Assembly: GCF_026342735.1 (NCBI RefSeq)
Contig: NZ_JAPEMM010000001.1
Span: forward strand, 2,356,001 to 2,420,000
Source of the DNA: Streptomyces sp. NBC_00193
Lineage (GTDB): Bacteria; Actinomycetota; Actinomycetes; Streptomycetales; Streptomycetaceae
DNA length: 64,000 nucleotides
Direction: 5' to 3'
Position numbers and translations under genes: made by a program
In this document: one piece after another, positions 41,275 to 49,440 of the stretch
Layout of the letters: each line of letters begins with the position of its first letter
Position numbering within the stretch: position 1 is the first letter of the stretch
Notes under the pieces: model-generated
The model's database searches: none
Seen by the model: the letters and a program-made list of their open reading frames with translations, nothing else
Told to the model about the DNA's origin: nothing

Positions 41275-42569
41275 GCGACTGGCACAGCTGGGCCGCGATC
41301 GCCGTCTTCGCCGGCGCCTACATCCTGATCATCAGCGAGTGGGTCCACCGCGTCGCCGCGGCCCTCGGCGGCGCCGCCCTGATGCTGGCCATCGGCGCCA
41401 CCGACGACACCGCGGCCTTCCACTCCGACAAGACCGGCATCGACTGGAACGTCATCTTCCTGCTCCTCGGCATGATGATGATCGTCGGCGTGCTGAAGCG
41501 CACCGGCCTCTTCGAGTACCTGGCCATCTGGTCCGTGAAGAAGGCCAAGGCCCGGCCCTTCCGGGTGATGACCATGCTGATCGTCATCACGGCGGTCGCC
41601 TCGGCGCTCCTGGACAACGTCACCACCGTGCTGCTGGTCGCCCCCGTCACCCTGCTGGTGTGCGACCGGCTGCGGCTCCCCGCAGCTCCGTTCCTGATCG
41701 CCGAGGTGTTCGCCTCCAACGTCGGCGGTACCGCCACCCTCGTCGGCGACCCGCCCAACATCATCATCGCCAGCCGGGCCGGCCTCACCTTCAACGACTT
41801 CCTCGTCCACCTCGCCCCGCTGTGCGCCGTCCTGATAGTCGTCCTCGTCCTGCTGTGCCGGGTGATGTTCGCCAAGTACTTCGTCTACGACGAGAAACGC
41901 GCCGCCGAGCTGATGGAACTGCGCGAACGCGAGGCGATCCGTGACCCCCGGCTACTCGCCCAGGGTTTGGGTGTCCTCGCCCTGGTCGTCGCCGGATTCG
42001 TCCTCCACCCCGTCCTGCACTACGAACCCAGCGTCGTCGCCCTCCTCGGCGCCGGCCTGCTCGTCGCGGTCTCCAAGGTCGAGACGGGCGAGGTGCTGGG
42101 CGAGGTGGAGTGGCCCACCCTCGCGTTCTTCGCGGGCCTGTTCGTCATGGTCGGCGCCCTCATCGAGACCGGTGTCATCGGCGAGCTCGCCGGGGCCCTC
42201 GCGGACGCGATCGGGGGTGCCGAACTCGGCGGCTCCATGCTCCTCCTGGGCGGTTCCGCCGTGCTCTCCGGGATCGTCGACAACATCCCCTACGTCGCCA
42301 CCATGGCGCCCGTCACCAGCGAGCTGGTCACCGACATGGGCGGCGATCCCGACCACGTCATGTGGTGGGCCCTCGCCCTCGGCGCCGACCTCGGCGGCAA
42401 CGCCACCGCCATCGGCGCCTCCGCCAACGTCGTCGTCCTCGGCATCGCCGAACGCAACCGGACCCCGATCACCTTCTGGCAGTTCACCAAGTACGGCCTC
42501 GTCGTCACCGCCGTCACGATCGCCGTCTCGGCCCTCTACCTGTGGCTGCGCTACTTCGCCCTCGCATAG
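41271..42569 (+). CDS. ArsB/NhaD-type ion transporter permease
   Basis: A 432-residue protein of the ion transporter (IT) superfamily with about 11 helices. Motifs: SALLDNVTTVLLVAPVTLL, GGTATLVGDPPNIIIAS and SGIVDNIPYVATMAP, the pair of DN(V/I) hairpins typical of NhaD Na+/H+ antiporters and ArsB/P-protein relatives. GTG start overlaps the CBS stop. Context with a CPA1 antiporter makes sodium or another cation more likely than arsenite. Followed 25 bp later by a small membrane gene. Confidence 0.85.
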   Translation: MSDWHSWAAIAVFAGAYILIISEWVHRVAAALGGAALMLAIGATDDTAAFHSDKTGIDWNVIFLLLGMMMIVGVLKRTGLFEYLAIWSVKKAKARPFRVMTMLIVITAVASALLDNVTTVLLVAPVTLLVCDRLRLPAAPFLIAEVFASNVGGTATLVGDPPNIIIASRAGLTFNDFLVHLAPLCAVLIVVLVLLCRVMFAKYFVYDEKRAAELMELREREAIRDPRLLAQGLGVLALVVAGFVLHPVLHYEPSVVALLGAGLLVAVSKVETGEVLGEVEWPTLAFFAGLFVMVGALIETGVIGELAGALADAIGGAELGGSMLLLGGSAVLSGIVDNIPYVATMAPVTSELVTDMGGDPDHVMWWALALGADLGGNATAIGASANVVVLGIAERNRTPITFWQFTKYGLVVTAVTIAVSALYLWLRYFALA

Positions 42570-42594
42570 GAGCCGGCCGGACAGGAGGAGAGGC

Positions 42595-42816
42595 ATGCGC
42601 ATGGCCCGTCGCGACCGGTCCACCGAAGCCATATCGATCGTCTTGTGGTGGGCCACCCTCACCCTGCTCCTGTGGTGCGGCGGGCAGATCCGCCACCAGC
42701 CCGCGTCCGTCGTGACCTGCGCCGCGAGCGCGGCTCTGCTGGTCGCTCTGGGAGAGATCGGCGCGTGGCTGCGTCGGCGGTGGCGTACCCGCTACCGGCT
42801 CCCGCGGCGGCGCTGA
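42595..42816 (+). CDS. Small membrane protein, hypothetical
   Basis: A 73-residue protein: MRMARRDRSTEAIS then two hydrophobic helices (about residues 15-30 and 40-57) and an Arg-rich tail. Preceded by acaggaggagagg, an excellent ribosome site. Probably the last gene of the antiporter operon; no family recognised. It is convergent with the PucR gene, with only 9 bp between stops. Confidence 0.65.
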   Translation: MRMARRDRSTEAISIVLWWATLTLLLWCGGQIRHQPASVVTCAASAALLVALGEIGAWLRRRWRTRYRLPRRR

Positions 42817-42825
42817 GGGCCGTGC

Positions 42826-43890
42826 TCAGGCCCCGGCTTCGCCCGGCCAGCCCAGGAGGCGGGCGCCGATGACCGCGGTCTGAAGGGTGTACCGGTTCGC
42901 GGGGTTGGTCGGGTCGGCGTCGGTGAGGGTGTGGATGCGCTCCAGCCGGTAGGTCAGGGCACGCACGCTCAGCGACAGGTGGCGGGCCGCCTCGGTCGCC
43001 ACGCATCCGCTGTCGAAGTAGGCGGTGAGCGTGTCGATGAAGGGTTGGGCACCGCCGCGCCCGTTCCGCAGAGGGCCGAGCACGCTTTCCACCAGGTCTG
43101 CCATGGCTTGCCGGTCCCGGGTCAGGACCGGGTAGACCAGCAGGTCGGCGGCGTGCAGCACCGGGCCCTCCAGACCCATCCTCTCCGCCAGTTCGAGGGC
43201 GTTGAGGGCCTCCTCATACGAGTGGACGACCCCTCCGGCCCCTGGGTGGGAACGGCCTATGGCAACCCGCCCGCCGCCGGTGGCGGCGTACGCCTGCTTG
43301 CCGAAGAAGGCGAGCACATCCGGCTGATCACCGGGGGCCACGCAGATCAGCCGCCCATCCTTCGTGGTCAGCAGGAGCTGCCGGTTGCCGAACCGGGCCA
43401 GGACGGTCTCTTCGATCCCCCTGGCCACCGGGTAGCCGTCACCGTACGGCTCCGGGCCCTCGGCAACCGCGACCGCGTGGGCCTGCGACAGCCGCAGCCC
43501 GAACCGTTCGGCCCGCTCGACCAGCCTCCCCAGATCACTGCCGCCGTACAGCAGATCGTCGATGAACTCCCGGCGCGCGGCCTCCTCCTGCCGCACTGCC
43601 TGGTGCTGGGCCCGTTCGTACCCTTCGGCGAAGGCGTCCACGGCCTGCTCTACAGCGGCCAACAGCGCTCCCGTAGCCCCGGACGGCAATCGCGGCTGTA
43701 GCTCCCGCGCCGCAGTCAGATGGTCCCGGATGAGCCCGCGCAGGGCCAGTCCCGCCTCCGCAGCCCGTGTGCCCTGCACCCTGCGGGAATCCAGCTCGGC
43801 ACGGCTGAGCCTACGACCCGTGACGCAGGCGTCGAGCAGGATTTCGACGTACCCCGCCATATGCTCCGCCAGTGCGGCCCCGTCGGCCAT
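42826..43890 (-). CDS. PucR/CdaR-type transcriptional regulator
   Basis: A 354-residue regulator. The N-terminal part is helical (LAEHMAGYVEILLDACVTGRR...), the middle is a GGDEF-like/CdaR-type domain, and the C-terminus is the PucR helix-turn-helix (TLTAYFDSGCVATEAARHLSLSVRALTYRLERIHTLTD). Family members sense metabolites and act on nearby genes. Start ATG 43890 after GGGGAGGG. As the only regulator on the island, it is the best candidate to control the antiporter operon, though this is inference. Confidence 0.88.
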   Translation of the reverse strand: MADGAALAEHMAGYVEILLDACVTGRRLSRAELDSRRVQGTRAAEAGLALRGLIRDHLTAARELQPRLPSGATGALLAAVEQAVDAFAEGYERAQHQAVRQEEAARREFIDDLLYGGSDLGRLVERAERFGLRLSQAHAVAVAEGPEPYGDGYPVARGIEETVLARFGNRQLLLTTKDGRLICVAPGDQPDVLAFFGKQAYAATGGGRVAIGRSHPGAGGVVHSYEEALNALELAERMGLEGPVLHAADLLVYPVLTRDRQAMADLVESVLGPLRNGRGGAQPFIDTLTAYFDSGCVATEAARHLSLSVRALTYRLERIHTLTDADPTNPANRYTLQTAVIGARLLGWPGEAGA

Positions 43891-44137
43891 GGCCCTCCCC
43901 CGATCCTGGCAACTCCATGACACGTCCTTGACGCGGGGACCAGGGTGACACGTGCACCGGCGGGCGCCGCCACCGGCATCAGGGCCGCGTCAAGACTGCC
44001 GGTCACCGGCAATGCGCGGCCGGGCACGGCACGGGCAGGATCAGGCGACGGGGGGAACCCAGCACGGCCCGGATGCCGAGCCGAAGAATCGGGGGGCGGC
44101 ATCCGGGCCGGTGGTTGGGTCCGGTCACGCGCTTGGT

Positions 44138-44314
44138 TCAGCGGTGTTGGGCGGCTAGCCACACCGCGGTGGCTGTGGCGAGGACGAGAGCTCCCAGGGC
44201 GCACATCAGCAGGCCGTGGCCCGGCAGCGCATACATCGCCGCTCCGGCCGCCGTCAGGACGGCGCCGAAGGCGAAGAGCGGGGAAAGCGGCCCGCTGCGG
44301 GAACGGCCAGTCAT
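44138..44314 (-). CDS. Small membrane protein, hypothetical
   Basis: A 58-residue protein MTGRSRSGPLSPLFAFGAV with two hydrophobic helices separated by a short loop, after AGGAGCC. The frame also extends upstream to an ATG at 44473 that has its own ribosome-site-like AGAGGA, giving a 111-residue form with a soluble N-terminus; I cannot decide. No family recognised. Confidence 0.55.
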   Translation of the reverse strand: MTGRSRSGPLSPLFAFGAVLTAAGAAMYALPGHGLLMCALGALVLATATAVWLAAQHR

Positions 44315-44742
44315 GGGATGGCTCCTGGCAGGGAGTAGGACGTCGTGGCCCCAGACTCCCATGAGGTCGGACCGCCGTACAGCGACGCAGACCACTCCGT
44401 GCAGGCGCTCCGTGGAAGAACCGTCGGTCCCCAGCAGCGGACGCACCTCAGGAGCCACATCAGCTTGCGTCATGCGAAGTCCTCTTTCGGCTGGCGAGTT
44501 GCCGTGCTCGGCGCACAGCCGGTATCAGCGGGCACCACGCCTCAGACACCTTCCGCAGTTCGCCGGTAACGCGATCACCACCCTCAAGAAGCACGCCTCG
44601 ATCAGACGCTCGACCTTGGCGACTGGGAGAAATCTGGGAGATGATCTTCCCCGAAAGGGCCCTCAAGGCCCACTCAGACCACGGGACACCAACGCCCTGA
44701 CCTGGGCCTATTCCAAACGTGCAGCGTCGGCGGACGGCCGGA
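44315..44742. other. Right end of the island, no gene recognised
   Basis: Apart from the possible 5' extension of the small membrane gene, nothing reliable. The stretch just before the right attachment repeat is less G/C-biased and contains the putative arm-type site. A short frame ending WEKSGR-stop overlaps that site and could be the last trace of an integrase gene. Confidence 0.4.
44624..44648 (+). promoter_or_regulatory. Putative recombinase arm-type site, right
   Basis: TGGGAGA-AATC-TGGGAGA plus a gatctt block, 24/25 identical and co-oriented with 35824-35848; it ends 94 bp inside the right attachment repeat. Confidence 0.5.
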
Positions 44743-44828
44743 CTTCGTTCGGGACGAAGAGGTCGTGGGTTCAAATCCCGCCACCCCGACTTCGTAAGAC
44801 CAGGTCAAGGGCTTGATCCGCATCGCGG
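44743..44828 (+). repeat. Right attachment repeat (attR), partial tRNA-Pro
   Basis: 86 bp identical to 35706-35791. It holds the anticodon arm to 3' end of tRNA-Pro plus most of its terminator, but lacks the acceptor 5' strand and D-arm, so it is not a functional tRNA gene. Confidence 0.9.
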
Positions 44829-44902
44829 ATCGGGCCCTTCCTTCCTGCGTTTCTGGGGCTGTTGTCCGGGCGCCTGCCTGCGCGGTGCGGGGCCATGGAG
44901 GG

Positions 44903-45379
44903 TCAGGGCGTGGGCTGGTGGGGCCAGGGGTCCGGGGCGGGGGTGGTGCCTTCGGCTCGGAGGGTCAGGCGGTCGGTGTAGTGCTGCCAGGTCTCCGCGT
45001 GGGCCTCGCACGACTCCGAGGTGGGCAGGCCGCTGTGGATCAGGTGGAGCAGGGTGCCCTGGTCGGTGGGTTCCAGGGTGATCTCCACCCTGGTGGAGCC
45101 GGCCGGGACGGGCAGGACGCCCTGTTCCCAGCCCCAGGTGAAGACGAGGCGCTCCGGCGGGTCGATCGTCAGGAAGCGGCCGGAGGCCACGTCCTCGCCG
45201 GTGACCCGGATGCGGTACGAGCCGCCGGGCTCGAAGGAGAACGTGCCGTCGGCGCCCATCCAGGACAGCCACTTCTCCCGGTCGGTGAAGAGGGCGAAGA
45301 CGGTTTCGGGGCGGGCTTCGATGCGGCGCTCCAGCGTGACGGTGTCCATCGGCGTCGCGGGGGTCGCGGGGGTCGTCAT
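44903..45379 (-). CDS. SRPBCC domain protein (AHSA1-like)
   Basis: A 158-residue START/Bet v1-fold protein of the Activator-of-Hsp90-ATPase-1-like group: ARPETVFALFTDREKWLSWMG, GGSYRIRVTGEDVASGRFL and LVFTWGWEQ are typical. Role: binding of a hydrophobic ligand; often found near ArsR regulators, though none is here. Start 45379 (an ATG three codons further upstream is possible, and the MDTVTLERR Met also). First gene beyond the island. Confidence 0.8.
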   Translation of the reverse strand: MTTPATPATPMDTVTLERRIEARPETVFALFTDREKWLSWMGADGTFSFEPGGSYRIRVTGEDVASGRFLTIDPPERLVFTWGWEQGVLPVPAGSTRVEITLEPTDQGTLLHLIHSGLPTSESCEAHAETWQHYTDRLTLRAEGTTPAPDPWPHQPTP

Positions 45380-45438
45380 GGGCGACATTGTCCCGTGACG
45401 GGGCGGCTCCCGCCCGGCCGCGGGCGCGGCGTCGCCGG

Positions 45439-46017
45439 TTATGCGGTCGTGAGGGCCGCCGCGCCGAAGGAGACGTCGAAGCGGTCGCACCAGATGGTGA
45501 CGCTGGTGTACGCGGACGGGTTCACGTCGGCCGGGATCGCGTAGTTCTGGTCGCCCTTGTTGCCCTTGAGCTTGCCCAGGCTGACGTACTTGCCGTCGTC
45601 GAAGACCCGCCAGCCCGCCGTGCCCTCCTTCACCGGGGCGTCCGTGAGCCAGACCCGCAGGTCCGGGCCGTTGCTGGTGTCGAGGTTCTCCAGGCGCAGG
45701 GTGTGGGAGCCGTCGGGGAGGCGGATGAGTTTCGCCGTGCCCGTGGTGGTGTGCTCGTGGCTGATCAGCGAGCCCTGGGCGAGGGTCTGGGCGAGGGGCT
45801 GCGGGGTCGCCTGGGCGGTGGGCGAGAGGGTGGGCGAGGAGGAGGACGTCGATGGGAGGGACTCGTGGACCGTTGCGTTCTGCCAGAGCTTCCACGGCTG
45901 GAACCAGTACAGGCCGAGGCCCAGGAGGAGGGCTGCCGGGAGGGCCAGGGCCGTCAGGACGGTCCGGACGGTTCGGGGCCTGCGTGTGCCCCGGTTCTGC
46001 GGTTGGTTCTGGGTCAC
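45439..46017 (-). CDS. DM13-domain membrane-anchored protein
   Basis: A 192-residue protein: basic N-terminus, one helix (VLTALALPAALLLGLGLYWF), a Ser/Thr/Pro linker, then a DM13 domain (GTAKLIRLPDGSHTLRLENLDTSNGPDLRVWL ... VTIWCDRFDVSFGAA). DM13 domains occur in extracellular redox/adhesion proteins and are proposed to carry electrons; a single Cys lies in the WCDRF motif. I chose GTG 46017 for its gagggg ribosome site; a TTG at 46059 opens the same frame. Confidence 0.75.
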   Translation of the reverse strand: MTQNQPQNRGTRRPRTVRTVLTALALPAALLLGLGLYWFQPWKLWQNATVHESLPSTSSSSPTLSPTAQATPQPLAQTLAQGSLISHEHTTTGTAKLIRLPDGSHTLRLENLDTSNGPDLRVWLTDAPVKEGTAGWRVFDDGKYVSLGKLKGNKGDQNYAIPADVNPSAYTSVTIWCDRFDVSFGAAALTTA

Positions 46018-46129
46018 TTGTCCGGCCCCTCGTCGCGTTCGGTCGTCCTGGGCATTCAACGCGCGGGGGCGGGGCGGGGCCAGGCCCGGCCGGATGACGA
46101 AAGGCTTACGGCATCCGGCCGGGGCGGGG

Positions 46130-47614
46130 TCAGAGGGTGCGGAGCTTGGTGGTGAAGACCTGGTTCGCGACCTTGTCGCCGAGGACGAGGCCGTCCGTGG
46201 CGTCCCACGGGTAGTGGACGCCGAGCCAGATGCGGCTGTCGGCGTCCTCCTTGCCGGCTGCGCTGAAGCTGGTGAAGTGGCGGGTCTTGACCGGGGCCTG
46301 CGGTTCGTCGGTGGTGAGGTCGAAGGAGATGTTGTCGCTGCCGAAGTAGCGCTTCATCACCCCGGCCCAGGCGCCGCCGAAGGAGGCGTGGCCGGAGACG
46401 TACGCGGGGAAGCAGGGGCTGACGTTGACGCCCGTCGGGCTCTTCAGCAGCGGCTTCCACTGGGGGTCGAGGCCGCCTTCGCGGACCGCCGAGACGGGCC
46501 GCCACAGGTCGATGGGGGTGGCGAACTTGGCGTCGCGGACCGCGATCCCGGTGTCGGCCATGGCGAGGGAGACGAGGGCGAAGAGGCGGGCGTTGGCGTA
46601 GACCCCGAGGCCGCGGGCCTTGGCCACCTCGCGGGTGGCCTGGAGCATGTGGCCCGGCGGCTTGTAGGTGCCGTTGTTGTCGTTGGCCCAGAACCAGGCG
46701 GCGGCGAGCTGGTCCGGGGTCCGGTTGATCACCGGGGTGGCCGCGGTGGGCTTGTCGGCGCCGGCCGCGCGGACCGCCGCGACCTGCTGCTTGTACGCGT
46801 CGCTCGCCACCAGGGCCTCGTACGAGCCGTACTGGGTCAGGGTGGTGGGGCGGAACTGGGAGCCGGAGGCCAGCGAGAACGGCTTGACCTGGCCGTAGAA
46901 CGGGCTGATCGCGTCGCTGTCCTCGTCGCAGGAGGCGTCGGGCATGTCCGGGTAGCTCGTCGGCCGCCAGGCGCCCGGCTTGTTGTCCCCCACGTAGACC
47001 TGGGGGTTGTCGGAGCCGTCGCCGGTGCGGGCGTCGGTCATCTGCTTGACCATCGGGCCGACCACGGTGAGGTCGAGGAAGTCGCCGGCGGTGGGCTCGG
47101 TGCCGAAGCGCTCGCGGAAGCGCGAGTCGAGGTACTGCGTCTGGTCCGCGTAGCGGCTCTGCTTGTTGCCGTAGAGGCCGAGGAGGATGTTGTAGGCCGT
47201 CCGGCCGATGACGCGTTCCTCCTCGTCCGGGCCCTCGGCCCAGCCCAGGTAGTTCTCCGCCTTGATGTACGGCTCCGAGGTGATCTTGCCCTTCCACTTC
47301 AGCTGGTACGAGGACTCCGCGTCGTAGATCGCGGCGTTCATCATCGCGGCCGAGCGGGCCATCGGGACGGGCCCGCCGCCGACCCGGCGGAAGACGTTCT
47401 GCAGCACGTCGTTCCAGTAGTGCACGGGGTCGGCTATCGACTGCGCCGGCAGCGCGGCCTGGGCGGGCTGGGGGGCGGCGGCGAGGACGGTTCCGGTCGC
47501 CGCCAGGACGACCGCGGTCGCCAGGGCGCGGTGCCGGAGGGCGACCCGGCGGGTGGCGCTGCGCAGGGTGGCGCTGCGCAGCGCGCGGCGAGGGGTGCGG
47601 ACGTTCTCGGGCAT
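46130..47614 (-). CDS. Secreted vanadium-dependent haloperoxidase-like protein (PAP2 superfamily)
   Basis: A 494-residue protein with an N-terminal signal peptide (ALATAVVLAATGTVLAAAPQPAQA). The C-terminal half has the vanadate/phosphate-binding motifs of the VHPO/PAP2 fold: KFATPIDLWRP (Lys and Arg), YVSGHASFGGA (SGH) and SRIWLGVHYPWD (Arg and His). Whether it halogenates or acts as phosphatase cannot be told. It is divergent from the metal ABC operon. Confidence 0.85.
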   Translation of the reverse strand: MPENVRTPRRALRSATLRSATRRVALRHRALATAVVLAATGTVLAAAPQPAQAALPAQSIADPVHYWNDVLQNVFRRVGGGPVPMARSAAMMNAAIYDAESSYQLKWKGKITSEPYIKAENYLGWAEGPDEEERVIGRTAYNILLGLYGNKQSRYADQTQYLDSRFRERFGTEPTAGDFLDLTVVGPMVKQMTDARTGDGSDNPQVYVGDNKPGAWRPTSYPDMPDASCDEDSDAISPFYGQVKPFSLASGSQFRPTTLTQYGSYEALVASDAYKQQVAAVRAAGADKPTAATPVINRTPDQLAAAWFWANDNNGTYKPPGHMLQATREVAKARGLGVYANARLFALVSLAMADTGIAVRDAKFATPIDLWRPVSAVREGGLDPQWKPLLKSPTGVNVSPCFPAYVSGHASFGGAWAGVMKRYFGSDNISFDLTTDEPQAPVKTRHFTSFSAAGKEDADSRIWLGVHYPWDATDGLVLGDKVANQVFTTKLRTL

Positions 47615-47762
47615 GGCTCGACTCCCTTTGATCACAGGCGTGTTGATCACCACGGGAGGTGGCGGCGCGATCATGGCCCGGGGCGGGCCCGGACGCTTGT
47701 AGAAAATGGAACGCCCGTGCGGAATGGCCGGTCCCGCCCGGCTGGACGGCGTGAAGCGGCTA

Positions 47763-47834
47763 CTGCGCCCGCCACTGCACCCATCCCTGCGCCCACCCCT
47801 TCGCCCATCCCTGCGCCAACCGCTCCACCGGTCC
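47763..47834. repeat. 12-bp minisatellite between haloperoxidase and ABC transporter genes
   Basis: Six head-to-tail 12-bp units (ctgcgcccgcca, ctgcacccatcc, ctgcgcccaccc, cttcgcccatcc, ctgcgccaaccg, ctccaccggtcc) within the 315-bp divergent promoter gap 47615-47929. No gene in the gap. No Zur-type palindrome was found. Confidence 0.75.
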
Positions 47835-47929
47835 GCCACCGGCAGATCGGCGGTCGTCGGAACTGCGGGGCCCTTCCGGCCGACCAACTCCATGCGGAGA
47901 GACGGCCGGTGACAGCGGAGGGACGTGGG

Positions 47930-48553
47930 ATGGGCGGGCTGGACGTGCGGATGGAGGGGGTGGGCTGCCGGCACGGGCGGGTCGAGGCCGTGGCCGGCGT
48001 CGACCTGGAGATCGCCGCCGGCGAGCGCGTCGCGCTGACCGGCACCAACGGATCGGGCAAGACCACCCTGCTGCGCGCCGTCCTCGGACTGCACCCGCAG
48101 GTCAGCGGGAAGATCCTGGTCGGCGGCCGTACGGGCGACCCGGCCTGGCGGCGGCGGGCGTGCGCGTGGATCCCGCAGAAGCCCGCCGCCGGACGCTTCC
48201 CGCTCCTGGGCGGCGAACTCCTCGCCAGCAGCGGGGACTCCCGCGCGGCCTCCGAGGCCGCCGGCCGGCTGGGGGTGGGACCGCTGACCGGAAGGCCGCT
48301 GCACACCCTGTCCGGCGGGCAGTTGCAGCGGATGTACCTGGCCCGGGCGATCGGCTGCGTGGCCGCGGGGGCCGGCGTACTGCTCGCCGACGAGCCGACC
48401 GCCGCCCTGGACTTCGCCGGGCAGGACGAGGCCGCCGACGTACTGGCCGCGCTGCCCGTGACGCTCGTCGTCGTCACGCACGACCGGGCGCTCGCGGAAC
48501 GCTGCGACCGGGTGCTGGAGATGGCCGCCGGACGACTGCGGGAGGTCCGGTGA
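47930..48553 (+). CDS. Metal ABC transporter, ATP-binding protein (Zn/Mn type)
   Basis: A 207-residue ABC ATPase: Walker A GTNGSGKTT, Q-loop WIPQKP, signature LSGGQLQR, Walker B LLADEPTAALD, and switch His in VVTHDRA. It is shorter than most. Start: ATG 47930 with GGAGGGA upstream; GTG 47909 in the same frame also has a ribosome site. Stop overlaps the permease start (GTGA). With permease and lipoprotein it forms a complete AztABC/ZnuABC-like importer. Confidence 0.88.
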   Translation: MGGLDVRMEGVGCRHGRVEAVAGVDLEIAAGERVALTGTNGSGKTTLLRAVLGLHPQVSGKILVGGRTGDPAWRRRACAWIPQKPAAGRFPLLGGELLASSGDSRAASEAAGRLGVGPLTGRPLHTLSGGQLQRMYLARAIGCVAAGAGVLLADEPTAALDFAGQDEAADVLAALPVTLVVVTHDRALAERCDRVLEMAAGRLREVR

Positions 48554-49440
48554 GCGCCACCCTCGCGGCCGTCTCCCTGGCGAGCGCCGACCTCGGCACC
48601 CTGCTGCAGCTGGCCCCCGTACAGCGGGCGGGCTTCGCCCTGCTGCTGGCCGCCGTCGGGCTGCCCGTGATCGGTGTGGTCATCGTCGGGCTGGACATCA
48701 TGCCGGTGCGCTTCGCGATGATGCACGTCGCGCTGCTGGGCATCGCCGTCGGACTGCTCACCGGACTGGATCCCATGCTGTGCGCGCTGGTGGCCTGCGC
48801 ACTGGCCGGAGCCGGAGTCGCCCCGCTGGCCCGGACCCCGGACGGGCTGTCCGGGGCGATGGGGCTGCTGATGAGCCTGGCGATCGCCGCCGCGCTGCTG
48901 CTCCTCGCGGTCTCGGGGGTGAACGCCTCGGGCGCGTTCGCGCTGCTGTGGGGCTCGATCCTGTCCGTCGGCGGCGCCGATCTCGTGGTGCTCGGCGTGC
49001 TGGCCGTGCTCGTGCCCGGCCTGTTCTGGTGGCGGCGGCGCGAGGTGGCGCTGCTGCTGTACGACCGCGAGCTCGCGCAGTGCTCCGGCGTGCCGGTGCG
49101 GGCGCTGACCACCGTCCTGCTGGTGCTCGTCGCGGTCGCGGTCGCCGGGGCCATCAAGCTCACCGGCGCCCTGCTGGTCGACGCGCTGACCCTGCTGCCC
49201 GCCCTGGCCGCGCGCCGGCTGGGCACCTCGCTGAAATCGATCACCGGGTGGGCGGTGGGCATCGGCGTCTTCGTGAACCTGACCGGTTTCCTCATCGCCC
49301 TCCGGCTGGACTGGCCCCCCGGGCCCGTCCTCGTCCTGACCGCGGGGGCGCTCGTCCTCGCGGTGCACCTCGTACCCGAACGGAGAATCAGCTCATGGCG
49401 CCGCGAACCCGCGTCCGCAGCACTTCCCTCCTCGCACTGA
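48550..49440 (+). CDS. Metal ABC transporter permease (ABC-3 family)
   Basis: A 296-residue ABC-3 family permease with eight or so helices (ALLLAAVGLPVIGVVIVGLDI; LLMSLAIAAALLLLAV; AGAIKLTGALLVDALTLLPALAA). The ALLVDALTLLPA segment is the conserved ABC-3 stretch of ZnuB/TroC proteins. GTG start overlaps the ATPase stop, and its 3' end overlaps the lipoprotein gene by 46 bp. Confidence 0.88.
   Translation: MSATLAAVSLASADLGTLLQLAPVQRAGFALLLAAVGLPVIGVVIVGLDIMPVRFAMMHVALLGIAVGLLTGLDPMLCALVACALAGAGVAPLARTPDGLSGAMGLLMSLAIAAALLLLAVSGVNASGAFALLWGSILSVGGADLVVLGVLAVLVPGLFWWRRREVALLLYDRELAQCSGVPVRALTTVLLVLVAVAVAGAIKLTGALLVDALTLLPALAARRLGTSLKSITGWAVGIGVFVNLTGFLIALRLDWPPGPVLVLTAGALVLAVHLVPERRISSWRREPASAALPSSH

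Larger units (their letters stand above)
35706..44828. mobile_element. 9-kb genomic island integrated at tRNA-Pro, no integrase recognised
   Basis: Bounded by the two 86-bp direct repeats. Contents: flotillin, NfeD protein, three small membrane/hypothetical proteins, CPA1 antiporter, CBS protein, NhaD/ArsB-like permease, a further small membrane protein, PucR-type regulator and another small membrane protein. No integrase, excisionase, replication or transfer gene was recognised in any frame. The paired TGGGAGA motifs near both ends look like recombinase arm sites. Probably a fixed remnant, or an element mobilised in trans. Confidence 0.8.

Noticed and set aside
44743..44828. Second tRNA-Pro gene
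   Set aside because: Lacks the acceptor 5' strand and D-arm; it is the right attachment repeat.
47695..47715. Zur box before the metal ABC operon
   Set aside because: tgtagaaaatgg has one AT-rich half-site-like stretch but no dyad.
47763..47834. CRISPR-like array
   Set aside because: Units are 12 bp without spacers and no cas genes are present; it is a minisatellite.
45557..48553. A 998-codon open frame on the plus strand across the DM13, haloperoxidase and ABC ATPase region
   Set aside because: Only its last 200 codons (47930-48553) are a real gene; the rest is the antisense shadow of the leftward genes, an effect of high GC.
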